From contig CAYSFC010000004.1 of assembly GCA_964430665.1 (NCBI GenBank), positions 1 to 46,730 of the forward strand: 46,730 nt of DNA. The letters run 5' to 3'. Positions 16,101-24,611 of the stretch are shown in pieces. The notes under the pieces were generated by a model. That model saw only the letters and a program-made list of their open reading frames with translations. It searched no databases and was not told where the DNA came from. The DNA comes from JAQUYS01 sp964430665. GTDB lineage: Archaea > Nanobdellota > Nanobdellia > Woesearchaeales > SKGA01. Both the position numbers and the translations under genes were made by a program. Every line of letters starts with the position of its first letter. Positions within the stretch are counted from its first letter, which is position 1.

Positions 16101-17921
16101 ATGGCTAATAAAAAAACACAAAAAACTTCTAAAAAAAAGACATCAGAATCAACAAAAAAAGATAAAAAATCTACAAAAGAAGTCCCTAAAGATACTTCAA
16201 AGAAGATTGAAAACTTAAAACTTAAAATTGAGGATTTTAAAGATAAAATTCTAAATTTATTTGGAGACAATATTCTTGGAGTTAGTTTGCTTCCTCCAAA
16301 CGAAGAAAAAAAAGAAGACATAAACATTCTAGTTCTAGTTGATGATATGGATTCTAAAAAAACTAGTAAAGATGAATTAGCTGAAAAAATTCAAAAGAAA
16401 TTTGATGAGTTTGCTAAAAAAATAGATGAAAATTTTGTAATTCACTCAGTTCTTTTAACACAATTATGGGATCAATGTTATGATGGTAAACACGAAGGAC
16501 TTCAAATGATTGCTATGAGTCAAACAATATATGACAAAGGTATGCTTTCAGCAATTAAAATTGGAGAAATTCACAAAACAATGGTGCTCAAAAAATTCGA
16601 GAAATATATTGTTTCATACGTTCTCGGAGGTTCTTTAACTCAAGGTAGAGCTCACAAAGACTCAGATATAGATGTATTTATTGTAATAGATGACACAGAT
16701 GTCAAAAAAATGACTCGTGTAGAGTTAAGAGATAAATTACGAGCAATAATCATAGGTATGGGTGGAGAAGCAGGAGAATTAACAGGAATAACTAATAAAT
16801 TAAATATGCAAGTTTGGTTATTGACAGATTATTGGGATTCAATTAAAGATGCTCATCCAGTTATGTTTACATTCTTAAGAGATGGAGTTCCATTTTATGA
16901 TAGAGGGATGTTTATGCCTTGGAAACAACTTCTTCAAATGGGAAGAATTAAACCAAGTCCAGAAGCAATTGAAATGTTCCTTCATTCTGGAAGTCAAATG
17001 ATGGATAGAATCAATTATAAAATGAAAGACATACTTATGGAAGATTTATTTTATGCAGCGCTAAATCCTTCACAAGCAGCTCTTATGATGTTCGGTATTG
17101 CACCTACAACACCTAGAGAAACTTATGCTGTTATGAAAGAAGTTTTTGTTACAAAAGAAAAACTTATTGAAGAAAAATATGTAAAAACTTTAAACAAGGT
17201 AGTAACAACACATAAACAAATTGAATATGGAAACAAAACAAAAGTTACAGGAACTGAAGTGGATGAACTCGTAAAAGAAGTTTCAGAATATTTAGTTCGT
17301 TTAGAACAATTATTTAAAGATATTGAAGAAAGAAAGCTTAAGAAAGATGCTCTTGAAATATATGAGAATGTTATAACTGTTGTTAGAGATGTTTTAATGC
17401 TTGAAAATATTGAAGCCGTTGATGAAAAATCCATTTCAACTAAATTCAAAGATGAAATTGTTAAAAAAGGATTAGTTCCAGAACAATTCGGAAGACTTTT
17501 AGACGAAATATTGAAAACAAAGAAAGATTTTGAAGCAAATAAATTAACAAAAGTTGAAATTTCTGACTTAAAGAAAACTTCAAAAGAATTAATCACTCGT
17601 TTAGTTGAATTTATACAACATAAAAAAGGATCAGAACTTCAAAAAAGTAAAATTAGATTAAAATATGGAAAGAAATTTGCAGAAGTTATAATTTTTGAAA
17701 AAATGGTATTTATAATAAAAGACTTAGAATCTGATAATCAGCAAATTTCTAAAATGAAAGTAACTAAAATGGGCTCCTTGATTGATGAAGAGGATTCTTC
17801 ATTAGATGAATTAGAAGATGCTTTAGTTAATTTGAAATTACCAAAAGATGTTTTCATAAAATCCGAATTATTCGAAGATTTAAAGAAAATATTTGGTAAA
17901 GATATTGAATTTTTACTTTAA
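16101..17921 (+). CDS. Double nucleotidyltransferase (MNT-type) protein with helical C-terminus
   Basis: 606 aa. After a Lys/Ser/Thr-rich tail (1-35) come two related units. The second (about 165-275) has the pol-beta superfamily motif G-G-S-L-T-Q-G (176-182) and D-S-D-I-D-V, with the metal-binding pair D189 and D191. The first (about 50-150) keeps the fold pattern and a shared V-x-L-L-T-x-x-W-D ... Y-D-x-G-M ending, but its G-S motif is lost and the Asp pair is reduced to D-I-N. The rest is helical; residues about 285-350 resemble a HEPN-type bundle. Such MNT-HEPN pairings often act as nucleotidyl-transferring toxin or antitoxin modules, but the function here is unknown. GTGGTGG lies upstream of the ATG, and a TATA box lies at 16051-16062. 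Confidence 0.75.
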   Translation: MANKKTQKTSKKKTSESTKKDKKSTKEVPKDTSKKIENLKLKIEDFKDKILNLFGDNILGVSLLPPNEEKKEDINILVLVDDMDSKKTSKDELAEKIQKKFDEFAKKIDENFVIHSVLLTQLWDQCYDGKHEGLQMIAMSQTIYDKGMLSAIKIGEIHKTMVLKKFEKYIVSYVLGGSLTQGRAHKDSDIDVFIVIDDTDVKKMTRVELRDKLRAIIIGMGGEAGELTGITNKLNMQVWLLTDYWDSIKDAHPVMFTFLRDGVPFYDRGMFMPWKQLLQMGRIKPSPEAIEMFLHSGSQMMDRINYKMKDILMEDLFYAALNPSQAALMMFGIAPTTPRETYAVMKEVFVTKEKLIEEKYVKTLNKVVTTHKQIEYGNKTKVTGTEVDELVKEVSEYLVRLEQLFKDIEERKLKKDALEIYENVITVVRDVLMLENIEAVDEKSISTKFKDEIVKKGLVPEQFGRLLDEILKTKKDFEANKLTKVEISDLKKTSKELITRLVEFIQHKKGSELQKSKIRLKYGKKFAEVIIFEKMVFIIKDLESDNQQISKMKVTKMGSLIDEEDSSLDELEDALVNLKLPKDVFIKSELFEDLKKIFGKDIEFLL

Positions 17922-17979
17922 TTTTTTCTTTTTTAATTTCACAAACTATATAAACTTATAATTTAAAATCAAAGTTAAG

Positions 17980-18750
17980 ATGAAAGCTGTAATACTATGT
18001 GGAGGATATGCCACAAGATTATATCCGTTAACTTTGAACCAGCCAAAACCTCTTCTTCCGATTGGAGGAAAACCTTTACTAAATTACATTCTTGAAAATT
18101 TGGAAAAAGTTCCTGTATTGGATGAAGTTGTAGTGATAACTAACAACAAATTTCACACACATTTTGAAAATTGGGCAAAAACAGTTAAAACACCTTTAAA
18201 AATAACTATTGTCAATGATAAAACAATGTCTAATGATGAAAGATTAGGTGCTGTTGGATGTACATTTTATGCAATAAATTCTGTTGATTCAAACAACGAT
18301 TTTATGGTGATTGCAGGAGATAATCTTTTTGAAATGGATTTAAACCAAATGTATTTAAAGTTTAAAGAAAAAGATTCATCACTTATTGCAGTTTATGATT
18401 TAGGAGATCCTGAAAAATTAGCAAATAAATTTGGAGTAGTTCTTACAAATGATGAAGACAAAGTAATTGATTTTGAGGAAAAACCTCCTCAACCAAAATC
18501 TTCTCTAACTGCAACATTAATTTATATGCTTAAAAAAGAAGATATTAATTTTGTAAAAAAGGAAAAACCTCATTTACAATCTTTGGAAATTATGGAACAG
18601 CACAGAGATTCTTTAAAAGACTTAGATAATGCTGGAGAATTAATTAAATTTCTTTCCGAGAAATCTTCAATATATACGTTTCCTGTCGATCAATGGATAG
18701 ATATAGGAAGTAAAGAAGATTATGAAAGAGCAAATGAGAAAATAAAATAA
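17980..18750 (+). CDS. NDP-sugar pyrophosphorylase (sugar-1-phosphate nucleotidyltransferase)
   Basis: 256 aa. It carries the GT-A-type signature G-G-Y-A-T-R-L-Y-P-L-T (8-18) and P-K-P-L-L-P-I (22-28), plus A-G-D-N-L (about 109-113) and a late W-I-D-I-G (about 241-245). The family makes NDP-sugars from a sugar-1-phosphate and an NTP in the cytoplasm. The closest known types are glucose-1-phosphate thymidylyltransferase and mannose-1-phosphate guanylyltransferase without the C-terminal left-handed helix. The sugar and base cannot be fixed from sequence. A TATA box (TATATAAA, about 17947-17954) lies about 30 nt upstream. Given the surface proteins nearby, glycosylation of the envelope is a plausible use. 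Confidence 0.85.
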   Translation: MKAVILCGGYATRLYPLTLNQPKPLLPIGGKPLLNYILENLEKVPVLDEVVVITNNKFHTHFENWAKTVKTPLKITIVNDKTMSNDERLGAVGCTFYAINSVDSNNDFMVIAGDNLFEMDLNQMYLKFKEKDSSLIAVYDLGDPEKLANKFGVVLTNDEDKVIDFEEKPPQPKSSLTATLIYMLKKEDINFVKKEKPHLQSLEIMEQHRDSLKDLDNAGELIKFLSEKSSIYTFPVDQWIDIGSKEDYERANEKIK

Positions 18751-18776
18751 AAAATAAAAATTTATTTGTTAAGTAA

Positions 18777-19112
18777 TTATTCTGTTGGTTCTTGAGCTGC
18801 TGCTTTTTGTTCTAAAGCGGCATTTGCTACTTCAACCAAATTATTACATTCTAATGCAAATAAAGTTAAACTTGCATTTTGATATCTTACAGGAAACGGT
18901 TGACAAGTAGAAGCTGCACTTAAAACATCAACTGTTGCTTTTTCATAACCGATGTTAAATCCTTCTTCTCTCAAAACATTATCTTTTTGTTCCCTAGATT
19001 CATTTAATTTATCTACAAGAATATATCCACCAAATGCAAGAACTAAAATAACCAATATTGCTAATGCGATATAAATTCCTTTATTACTTTTATCATGAAA
19101 TTTGCCATGCAT
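18777..19112 (-). CDS. Small single-pass membrane protein, 111 aa
   Basis: A basic N-terminus (1-11) precedes one transmembrane helix (about 12-34). A charged stalk and a small outward domain follow, with two Cys (C-Q-P-F and L-E-C-N) that could form a disulfide, and an Ala-rich tail. The family is not recognised. It lies downstream of the surface-protein gene at 19210-20445 on the same strand, but a strong hairpin terminator separates them. A TATA-like stretch (ATATATAAATTTAA) at about 19146-19158 lies upstream, so it is probably transcribed on its own. Confidence 0.7.
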   Translation of the reverse strand: MHGKFHDKSNKGIYIALAILVILVLAFGGYILVDKLNESREQKDNVLREEGFNIGYEKATVDVLSAASTCQPFPVRYQNASLTLFALECNNLVEVANAALEQKAAAQEPTE

Positions 19113-19161
19113 AAAAACATCACCAAAATTAAGAGAGAATAAGGAATATATAAATTTAATT

Positions 19162-19187
19162 AAAAAAACTAGAAGCCGAAGCTTCTA
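19162..19187 (-). terminator. Intrinsic-type terminator with UUCG tetraloop
   Basis: Read on the minus strand, TAGAAGC-TTCG-GCTTCTA forms a 7-bp hairpin (19170-19187), followed by G and seven T (19162-19168). It sits just after the stop of the surface-protein gene at 19210. The form is that of a bacterial intrinsic terminator, with an extra-stable UUCG loop. Confidence 0.75.
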
Positions 19188-19209
19188 TATTTAAAATAAA
19201 ATAAAAAAA

Positions 19210-20445
19210 TTAATTTCTAAATACAAAAAATCCTGCTAATCCTACTATGAATAATAGTACTAGTGAACCAAGACCCACTTTTAAAGGAATACTTAAATCA
19301 CCTAAAAATGTTTCTTCAGCTTCTTCTGGAGCAACAGTTGGTTCTTCAGCTTCTTCTGGAAGATCATCTTCAGCTTCTTCTTCAACAACAGGTTCTGGTT
19401 GTTTTTCGTATTTATACAAAGTAACTAATACTCTATCATCATCAATAGTTCCAATGATTAACTTAATATCCTCAACACCATCATTAGTTATGTCAAAAAT
19501 ATTACTTTGTCTTTGGATTAAACTAATTGATTTTCCACTAATGTCGAATGTAACTTTTTCTCCTTCAACTAATTCATCTATGGATAAAGTAAATTCAGTT
19601 TCTTTAACAGGGAATTTAATTTCATCGTCCTCTTTAAGAACTACATTAAATCCTTTAACCAAATCTTCTTCAGTTAATTCATATATTGTGTTTGAAGGAA
19701 TGTAACTTCCACCACTTGATCCACTTGGTCTGTGGTCGTCATCATCGTCATCATCGTCAGATGAAGTTGAGATGAATTCAGTTGTAAAGCTAACAACATT
19801 TCCTTCGTTTCCTGCTTCATCAACAGCAAAAACTGAAACATCATATATTCCCTTTTCTGAAATTGTTAATGTATCTGCTGAAACAAAACTTTTTCCACCA
19901 TCAAGAGTGTATTTAAATTCAGCTATTCCTGAAAAATCATCAGCACCGTTAAATTGTATTGTAGTTTCTTCAGTGATTTCACTTCCAGGTGTTCTAAATT
20001 TAGTTTGTGGTGCAACAGTATCAATTAAAATTTTACTTACTTTAACTTCTTCTACATTACCATCATTATCAACAGAGTAATATTCAACTTTCCATTTACC
20101 ATCTTTACTTACAGTAAAATCGTTTCCTTCAATAAATGCAGGCACTAATTTTACAGTAGGATCATATACTCTGTAAAAAGTTTGTTTAACTCCAGAATTA
20201 TCATCACCAGCTCTTAAATGAACTAATACATCTTCATTTTGCCATCCTTGTAAATGTCTAATTCTTGTTACAGGAGCAGTGTTGTCGTCATAAGGAGTGA
20301 TTGCTCCAGGTTTTTCAACAAAATCTAAAGGTTTTCTATCAACTGGATCAATTGTTGCTGTTACAGGAGCCAATACTGTCATTAAAACAGTTAGTCCTAC
20401 AATCAGACCAAATCCAATCATTTTGAACATTTTTTCGAAATTCAT
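19210..20445 (-). CDS. Type I surface protein with OmpL47-like and Ig-like domains
   Basis: 411 aa. A signal peptide (1-31, ending P-V-T-A) is followed by an OmpL47-like repeat (about 55-145; H-L-Q-G-W-Q-N-E-D-V-L-V and S-V-D-N-D-G-N-V-E ... I-D-T). A second Ig-like repeat (about 147-225; V-D-E-A-G-N-E-G) comes next. An eight-Asp run and a Gly/Ser hinge (about 230-250) lead to a third beta domain, a Glu-rich stalk and a C-terminal transmembrane helix (about 388-409). It is an outward-facing anchored protein like that at 2821-4815. A GAAACATTTATATAA promoter at 20500-20514 and a 5'-end hairpin lie upstream, with GAGG before the ATG. Confidence 0.8.
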   Translation of the reverse strand: MNFEKMFKMIGFGLIVGLTVLMTVLAPVTATIDPVDRKPLDFVEKPGAITPYDDNTAPVTRIRHLQGWQNEDVLVHLRAGDDNSGVKQTFYRVYDPTVKLVPAFIEGNDFTVSKDGKWKVEYYSVDNDGNVEEVKVSKILIDTVAPQTKFRTPGSEITEETTIQFNGADDFSGIAEFKYTLDGGKSFVSADTLTISEKGIYDVSVFAVDEAGNEGNVVSFTTEFISTSSDDDDDDDDHRPSGSSGGSYIPSNTIYELTEEDLVKGFNVVLKEDDEIKFPVKETEFTLSIDELVEGEKVTFDISGKSISLIQRQSNIFDITNDGVEDIKLIIGTIDDDRVLVTLYKYEKQPEPVVEEEAEDDLPEEAEEPTVAPEEAEETFLGDLSIPLKVGLGSLVLLFIVGLAGFFVFRN

Positions 20446-20461
20446 TTTTCTTTCCTCGCTT

Positions 20462-20477
20462 CACCTTTTCAAAGGTG
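20462..20477 (-). promoter_or_regulatory. Hairpin at the predicted 5' end of the surface-protein mRNA
   Basis: On the minus strand, CACCTTT-GA-AAAGGTG is a 7-bp inverted repeat. From the TATA box at 20500-20514 the start is expected near 20478, so the mRNA would begin with this hairpin. It contains GGTG, an anti-SD match, so it could stabilise the 5' end or affect ribosome loading. Confidence 0.45.
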
Positions 20478-20499
20478 TTACTATTTGTAAGTAATACTA

Positions 20500-20514
20500 T
20501 TATATAAATGTTTC
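20500..20514 (-). promoter_or_regulatory. BRE/TATA promoter GAAACATTTATATAA
   Basis: Minus-strand GAAACATTTATATAA, the same BRE/TATA form found before other genes here. It drives the surface protein starting at 20445 with a leader of about 33 nt. Confidence 0.6.
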
Positions 20515-20621
20515 GTTTTATTGTTACTAATAAGTAATAACACTTTAAACATAGAATTTAAAGGTTTTAGAGCTTTTAAATCAAAAAACGATTTTTAGAA
20601 AATATTTATTTATAAATGAAC

Positions 20622-21548
20622 TTACTCTTCAGAATCTTTAATTAACTTACTTTTACTTTTTTCAGCATCTTCTTCATTTTTAGGAATATATTCGTTTTTA
20701 ACTAAAGAAACTTCTAAATTATCTATCTCTTCCTTAACTTTTTGACAGAATTCAAGAGCTCCTTCATAATATGATCTTACTGGATCTTTATCATTATGAT
20801 CTAAAACATCAATTATTTTATCTGTTCCATCAGGATCTCTTATAATATTTCGTAGAAGATTTGCATTAGTACCAAAAACTTCTTTTTCAGTATTTTGATA
20901 CAAAATTAATTTTTTTTCAATTTGTTTGATCAGATTTTTCAATTTCTCTTTATCGATTTCTCCTTCCCCAATACCCATAAGTGAAAATTCATTATACAAT
21001 TCAGAATCTATTTGTATTTTTTCTCTAAGCTTTTTATTTCCACCGTGATAGTGATTATAAACTCTTCCTATCGCAAAATTTAATGCTTTAGATTTATCTT
21101 CTATTGAATGAATATATTCTTGTAATTCTTCTTTTGGATCTTTTTTAGTAGGAACATGCATCAATTCTTCAATTGATTCAACAACAACTTCTTCCTCCTT
21201 AGTCCCAAATATTGCAAAAGCAAAAATTACATACAACATAGATAAAAGAAAATTAATTCCAGTTAGCACTTCCACATCCATAGTTATGAATAAAGGACTA
21301 TTTTTCAAAGCAAAGAAACCTGCTAGAACTACAACAGGAACCAACCATAAAAGATGTTTATGATGCTTTGCCTGTTCATGAACTAATAAAGAAATGATTA
21401 TTACAGTTAATGTTGGAGAAAATCCAACTAAAACAAGAAACATGTTAGTATTACTTATATATGAAGTCAATAAGATGAATACAAACATCAACAAAAAGTA
21501 TAATGATGAAATTGCTTCAAACTTATCTTTAGCTTGCTTCTTACTCAT
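20622..21548 (-). CDS. Four-helix membrane protein with cytoplasmic helical domain, 308 aa
   Basis: Four hydrophobic segments fill the first 120 residues (about 13-30, 35-55, 64-82 and 90-115). A soluble, charged helical part (about 120-308) follows, containing a Y-N-H-Y-H-G-G motif (about 163-169) and long coiled stretches. I do not recognise the family. GAAACATTTATAAAA at 21571-21585 places the transcription start at the ATG, so the mRNA is likely leaderless. Confidence 0.7.
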   Translation of the reverse strand: MSKKQAKDKFEAISSLYFLLMFVFILLTSYISNTNMFLVLVGFSPTLTVIIISLLVHEQAKHHKHLLWLVPVVVLAGFFALKNSPLFITMDVEVLTGINFLLSMLYVIFAFAIFGTKEEEVVVESIEELMHVPTKKDPKEELQEYIHSIEDKSKALNFAIGRVYNHYHGGNKKLREKIQIDSELYNEFSLMGIGEGEIDKEKLKNLIKQIEKKLILYQNTEKEVFGTNANLLRNIIRDPDGTDKIIDVLDHNDKDPVRSYYEGALEFCQKVKEEIDNLEVSLVKNEYIPKNEEDAEKSKSKLIKDSEE

Positions 21549-21570
21549 ATCACAAATTTATTATTCTTTT

Positions 21571-21585
21571 TTTTATAAATGTTTC
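21571..21585 (-). promoter_or_regulatory. BRE/TATA promoter GAAACATTTATAAAA
   Basis: Minus-strand GAAACATTTATAAAA centred about 27 nt upstream of the ATG at 21548. The sequence is identical to the promoter at 4866-4880. Confidence 0.6.
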
Positions 21586-21657
21586 TTTTAAGACAGTTTA
21601 TTAACAATAATCAACAATAAATAAGATAATTAAAGAATTATTAAAAAAATAAAAAAA

Positions 21658-22479
21658 TTAAGGTAGCAAATATCCTTCATTTATAAAATAATTTTTATAA
21701 TCGAAAGAATCGACTTCTTCATCAGTTATTACGTTATCTTTGTCTTGATTTATAGCATATAATAAATGAACTAAATTTCCTTTTTCTAATTTAAATTCGT
21801 ATGCTTCCAAACCTGTTTCATCAAATTTACGATATAGTGATGGTCTGAATGTGTCTTCAAAACGGTTCCCTTTTAAATCCATAAATTCTCCATTTTTGAG
21901 AACTTGGTTAGAATTGGTGGTTATAATATGAATATTTACTGCTTCAATTTTCATACCTTCAATTATATAATATTTGGATCTCATACTCGATTTAAAAAAA
22001 CTCCTTTTAGTAATTCCTTCTGGAGAAGGATTATAATCATAATTATATATCTTAATTTCATACCTATCTTCATTTAATTCATAAAAATATGATTTATAGC
22101 CTGAATCGCTGTATTCTAAAGGTTCCCAACGTTTATAATTATCTAAATCACCATAACCACAACTTGCTCCTTCGTGATAAATATAACTCATATATTGTCT
22201 TTCATCTAAATCATAATCATAAACTCCTTCTTGAGGAGGATTTATTGAATATAATGCTTCTTCTGGAAGAACTTCAGGATAATTTGTTTGCATTCCTGCA
22301 TCAGCAATTGCTCCTGAACTTGCTAAAGAAGTAAAAAATCCAAAGAATTGACCAACAACATTTCCTTGTTCATCAACAACAAGAGTTTGTTGTTCCGTAG
22401 TATTTCCCATCATAAAAAAGATTCCAAAAAGAGCTACGATTGCAACTATTCCCACAATCCAAAGAATTGATTTTTTCAT
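21658..22479 (-). CDS. Membrane-anchored exported protein sharing its N-terminus with the SLT/amidase protein
   Basis: 273 aa from the ATG at 22479, chosen because GGTG lies 6 nt upstream; a GTG at 22488 overlaps that site. Residues 1-62 (basic start, one transmembrane helix at about 6-24, then a linker ending I-A-D-A-G) are identical in protein and DNA to the gene at 24608-26551. The rest is unrelated: an outward domain rich in Tyr, Asp and Glu. It ends with an EF-hand-like loop (N-Q-D-K-D-N-V-I-T-D-E-E, about 242-253) suited to calcium. No enzyme family is recognised. The divergent Ski2-like helicase separates it from its partner. It might be a co-exported cofactor, inhibitor or second effector; that is inference from the shared anchor alone. 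Confidence 0.75.
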   Translation of the reverse strand: MKKSILWIVGIVAIVALFGIFFMMGNTTEQQTLVVDEQGNVVGQFFGFFTSLASSGAIADAGMQTNYPEVLPEEALYSINPPQEGVYDYDLDERQYMSYIYHEGASCGYGDLDNYKRWEPLEYSDSGYKSYFYELNEDRYEIKIYNYDYNPSPEGITKRSFFKSSMRSKYYIIEGMKIEAVNIHIITTNSNQVLKNGEFMDLKGNRFEDTFRPSLYRKFDETGLEAYEFKLEKGNLVHLLYAINQDKDNVITDEEVDSFDYKNYFINEGYLLP

Positions 22480-22494
22480 ATAACACACCTTATA
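22292..22494 (-). repeat. 203-bp direct repeat, copy 1 (leader plus membrane anchor)
   Basis: By reading, identical base for base to 26364-26566. It covers the GGTG ribosome site, the start codon, the transmembrane anchor and the linker. Sequence diverges at once on both sides, so the TATA boxes are not shared. Confidence 0.92.
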
Positions 22495-22574
22495 TTTTTA
22501 TTTTTTAGATATGATGTATATAAATTTAACTAATCCAAACAACAATATTTTTAGATATGTCTGTTTTATTAACT

Positions 22575-22586
22575 ATATTTATAAAT
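22575..22586 (+). promoter_or_regulatory. TATA box of the Ski2-like helicase gene
   Basis: TATTTATAAATA centred about 28 nt upstream of the ATG at 22608, consistent with a leaderless mRNA. Confidence 0.55.
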
Positions 22587-22607
22587 AAGGTTTTTTTCTT
22601 ATAAAAC

Positions 22608-24611
22608 ATGGAATTTAAAGGATTTGAATTAGACCCTTTTCAAATTGAAGCAATAAACTCAATTGATTCAGGGAATTCTTGCGTAGTATCTGCCTCAACA
22701 GGTACAGGTAAGACTCTAATTGCAGAATACATAATACATAAACATCTTCCAGAAGGAAATGTAACTATATACACCGCTCCAATAAAAGCTCTTTCAAATC
22801 AAAAATACAAAGATTTTTGCAAAGATTACGGAAAAGGCAATGTTGGTTTACTAACGGGAGATATTGATATTAATCACGAAGCACCAATTTTAATAATGAC
22901 AACAGAAATTTATAGAAATATGCTTTTAACTAATGATTTATTACTTCAAAGCGTTAAATATGTTATTTTTGATGAAGTTCATTACATTAACGATATTCAA
23001 AGAGGAAGTGTGTGGGAAGAATCAATTATTTTTTCACCAGAACACATTAGATTTCTTTGCTTGAGTGCCACCATTCCTAATTTTAAACAATTTTCTAAAT
23101 GGATTTCTTCAATAAAAAAACACACTGTAGATACTGTTAATTATAAAAACAGACCAGTCCCTTTAAATCACTGCGTTTTTGATAAAAGATTAGGTCTTTG
23201 TTCAATAGAAGATGTTAAAAAAGATAAAATCAAAGACGAAGAATACAATTTTCTACTAGATTCTCAAGTTACGAGAGGAAGAAATAAAAATATTAAAAAA
23301 AATAAAACTAAAAAATTCATTCACGATATTAAAAATCCAAGTCATTTGGATGTTATAGAAGAAATTTTAGAAAAAGTTCCCGCATTATATTTTTGTTTCT
23401 CAAGAAAAAAAACCATTGATTTTGCATCTGATTTAGCAAGAAAAAAAGATTTAGTTTCAACAAACGAACGAGTTGAAATAACAAATTATGTTCGTTCACA
23501 AATGACTCCTTCAATAATAAATATGGAGACAACTAGAACTCTAAGAAATGTTTTATCAAAAGGTATTGGATTTCATCATTCAGGATTATTGCCTGTTTTA
23601 AAAAATATTGTTGAACATTTATTTGCTTTAGGTTTAATAAAAGTTCTTTATACAACAGAAACATTTTCAGTTGGAATAAATATGCCTGCAAAAACAGTGA
23701 TATTTGATGATGTGAATAAATATGATGGAATAAATTTTAGAATGTTAAATTCAAAAGAATATTTTCAAATTGCAGGTCGTGCAGGTAGACGAGGAATAGA
23801 TAAGGAAGGAACAGTTATAGCTTTAGTTAATAGAAGATTAACTGATTTAGATCGTTTAAAAAAAATATCTACAATTGATGATGAACCAATAATTTCTCAA
23901 TTTAAATTAAGCACCAACACAGTATTAAATTTAATACATAACTTTGATGAAAAAACTCAAGAAGTTTTACTTAAAAGCAATTTTGATCACTATGTTAGAA
24001 TGCAATACAATAAAAAAGCTGTAAGAGTTATGGCTTCTTTTAAAAATAAAAGAAAAAAACTTGAAAGGTTAGGATACATTCAGAATACAAATAAAATCTC
24101 CAATATTGCTGGTGGAGGATATTTAGATTATAACAAAGAATTTGTTTTAACTGATAAAGGAATTTTTGCAAGAAACATTTACTCTCAAGAAATACCTTTA
24201 ACAGAATTATTTTTTAATAAAAGTATAAATAAATTTAGTGATTTGGAATTATTAATTGTTCTAGCGGCTTTAGTTTATGAAGAAAGAAGAAATGATTATT
24301 TTATGATTAAAGGATGTGAAAAAACTTACGGCCGAATTATGCAAATATTAAAAAATACTTTTTTAGAAAAAGAGTTAAATAAAATTTCTTTGAAAAGAAT
24401 GATTAATTATGTTTCTTGTTGGGCTAATGGTGGAAAATTTACTGAACTGATGAAATACACAAATTTACAAGAAGGAGATATTATTCGTTTCTTTAGAAGA
24501 TTAATTGATGTTTTAACTCAACTTAGAAGAGCAACAGAAAAAGATGAATTAAAAGATAGATTAGATAAATTAATCTCTTTAATTGATAGAGATTTAGTTT
24601 CTGAAATCTAA
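22608..24611 (+). CDS. Ski2/Mtr4-like DEVH-box helicase
   Basis: 667 aa, superfamily 2. Motif I is S-T-G-T-G-K-T (30-36), motif Ia A-P-I-K-A-L-S-N-Q-K, motif II D-E-V-H (near 124), motif III S-A-T-I-P-N, then H-H-S-G-L-L-P, G-I-N-M-P-A-K-T and motif VI Q-I-A-G-R-A-G-R-R-G. DEVH plus the H-H-S-G block place it with Ski2/Mtr4-type RNA helicases rather than Hel308, although the archaeal relatives are poorly characterised. It is expected to unwind RNA, perhaps feeding an exosome, in the cytoplasm. The helical C-terminus is shorter than in eukaryotic Mtr4 and has no obvious arch domain. Its stop overlaps the stop of the convergent amidase gene in CTAA (24608-24611). Confidence 0.88.
   Translation: MEFKGFELDPFQIEAINSIDSGNSCVVSASTGTGKTLIAEYIIHKHLPEGNVTIYTAPIKALSNQKYKDFCKDYGKGNVGLLTGDIDINHEAPILIMTTEIYRNMLLTNDLLLQSVKYVIFDEVHYINDIQRGSVWEESIIFSPEHIRFLCLSATIPNFKQFSKWISSIKKHTVDTVNYKNRPVPLNHCVFDKRLGLCSIEDVKKDKIKDEEYNFLLDSQVTRGRNKNIKKNKTKKFIHDIKNPSHLDVIEEILEKVPALYFCFSRKKTIDFASDLARKKDLVSTNERVEITNYVRSQMTPSIINMETTRTLRNVLSKGIGFHHSGLLPVLKNIVEHLFALGLIKVLYTTETFSVGINMPAKTVIFDDVNKYDGINFRMLNSKEYFQIAGRAGRRGIDKEGTVIALVNRRLTDLDRLKKISTIDDEPIISQFKLSTNTVLNLIHNFDEKTQEVLLKSNFDHYVRMQYNKKAVRVMASFKNKRKKLERLGYIQNTNKISNIAGGGYLDYNKEFVLTDKGIFARNIYSQEIPLTELFFNKSINKFSDLELLIVLAALVYEERRNDYFMIKGCEKTYGRIMQILKNTFLEKELNKISLKRMINYVSCWANGGKFTELMKYTNLQEGDIIRFFRRLIDVLTQLRRATEKDELKDRLDKLISLIDRDLVSEI

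Noticed and set aside
17123..17596. 157-aa frame on the minus strand
   Set aside because: Ser/Phe-rich shadow of the double nucleotidyltransferase gene, with no promoter and low-complexity composition.
19247..20080. Ser/Thr-rich frames on the plus strand
   Set aside because: Antisense to the OmpL47-like surface-protein gene; composition is the mirror of its acidic stretches.
22608..24611. Helicase as part of a defence system with the flanking exported proteins
   Set aside because: Its motifs fit a housekeeping Ski2/Mtr4-like RNA helicase, it is divergent from one neighbour and convergent with the other, and it has its own promoter. Position alone is weak evidence.
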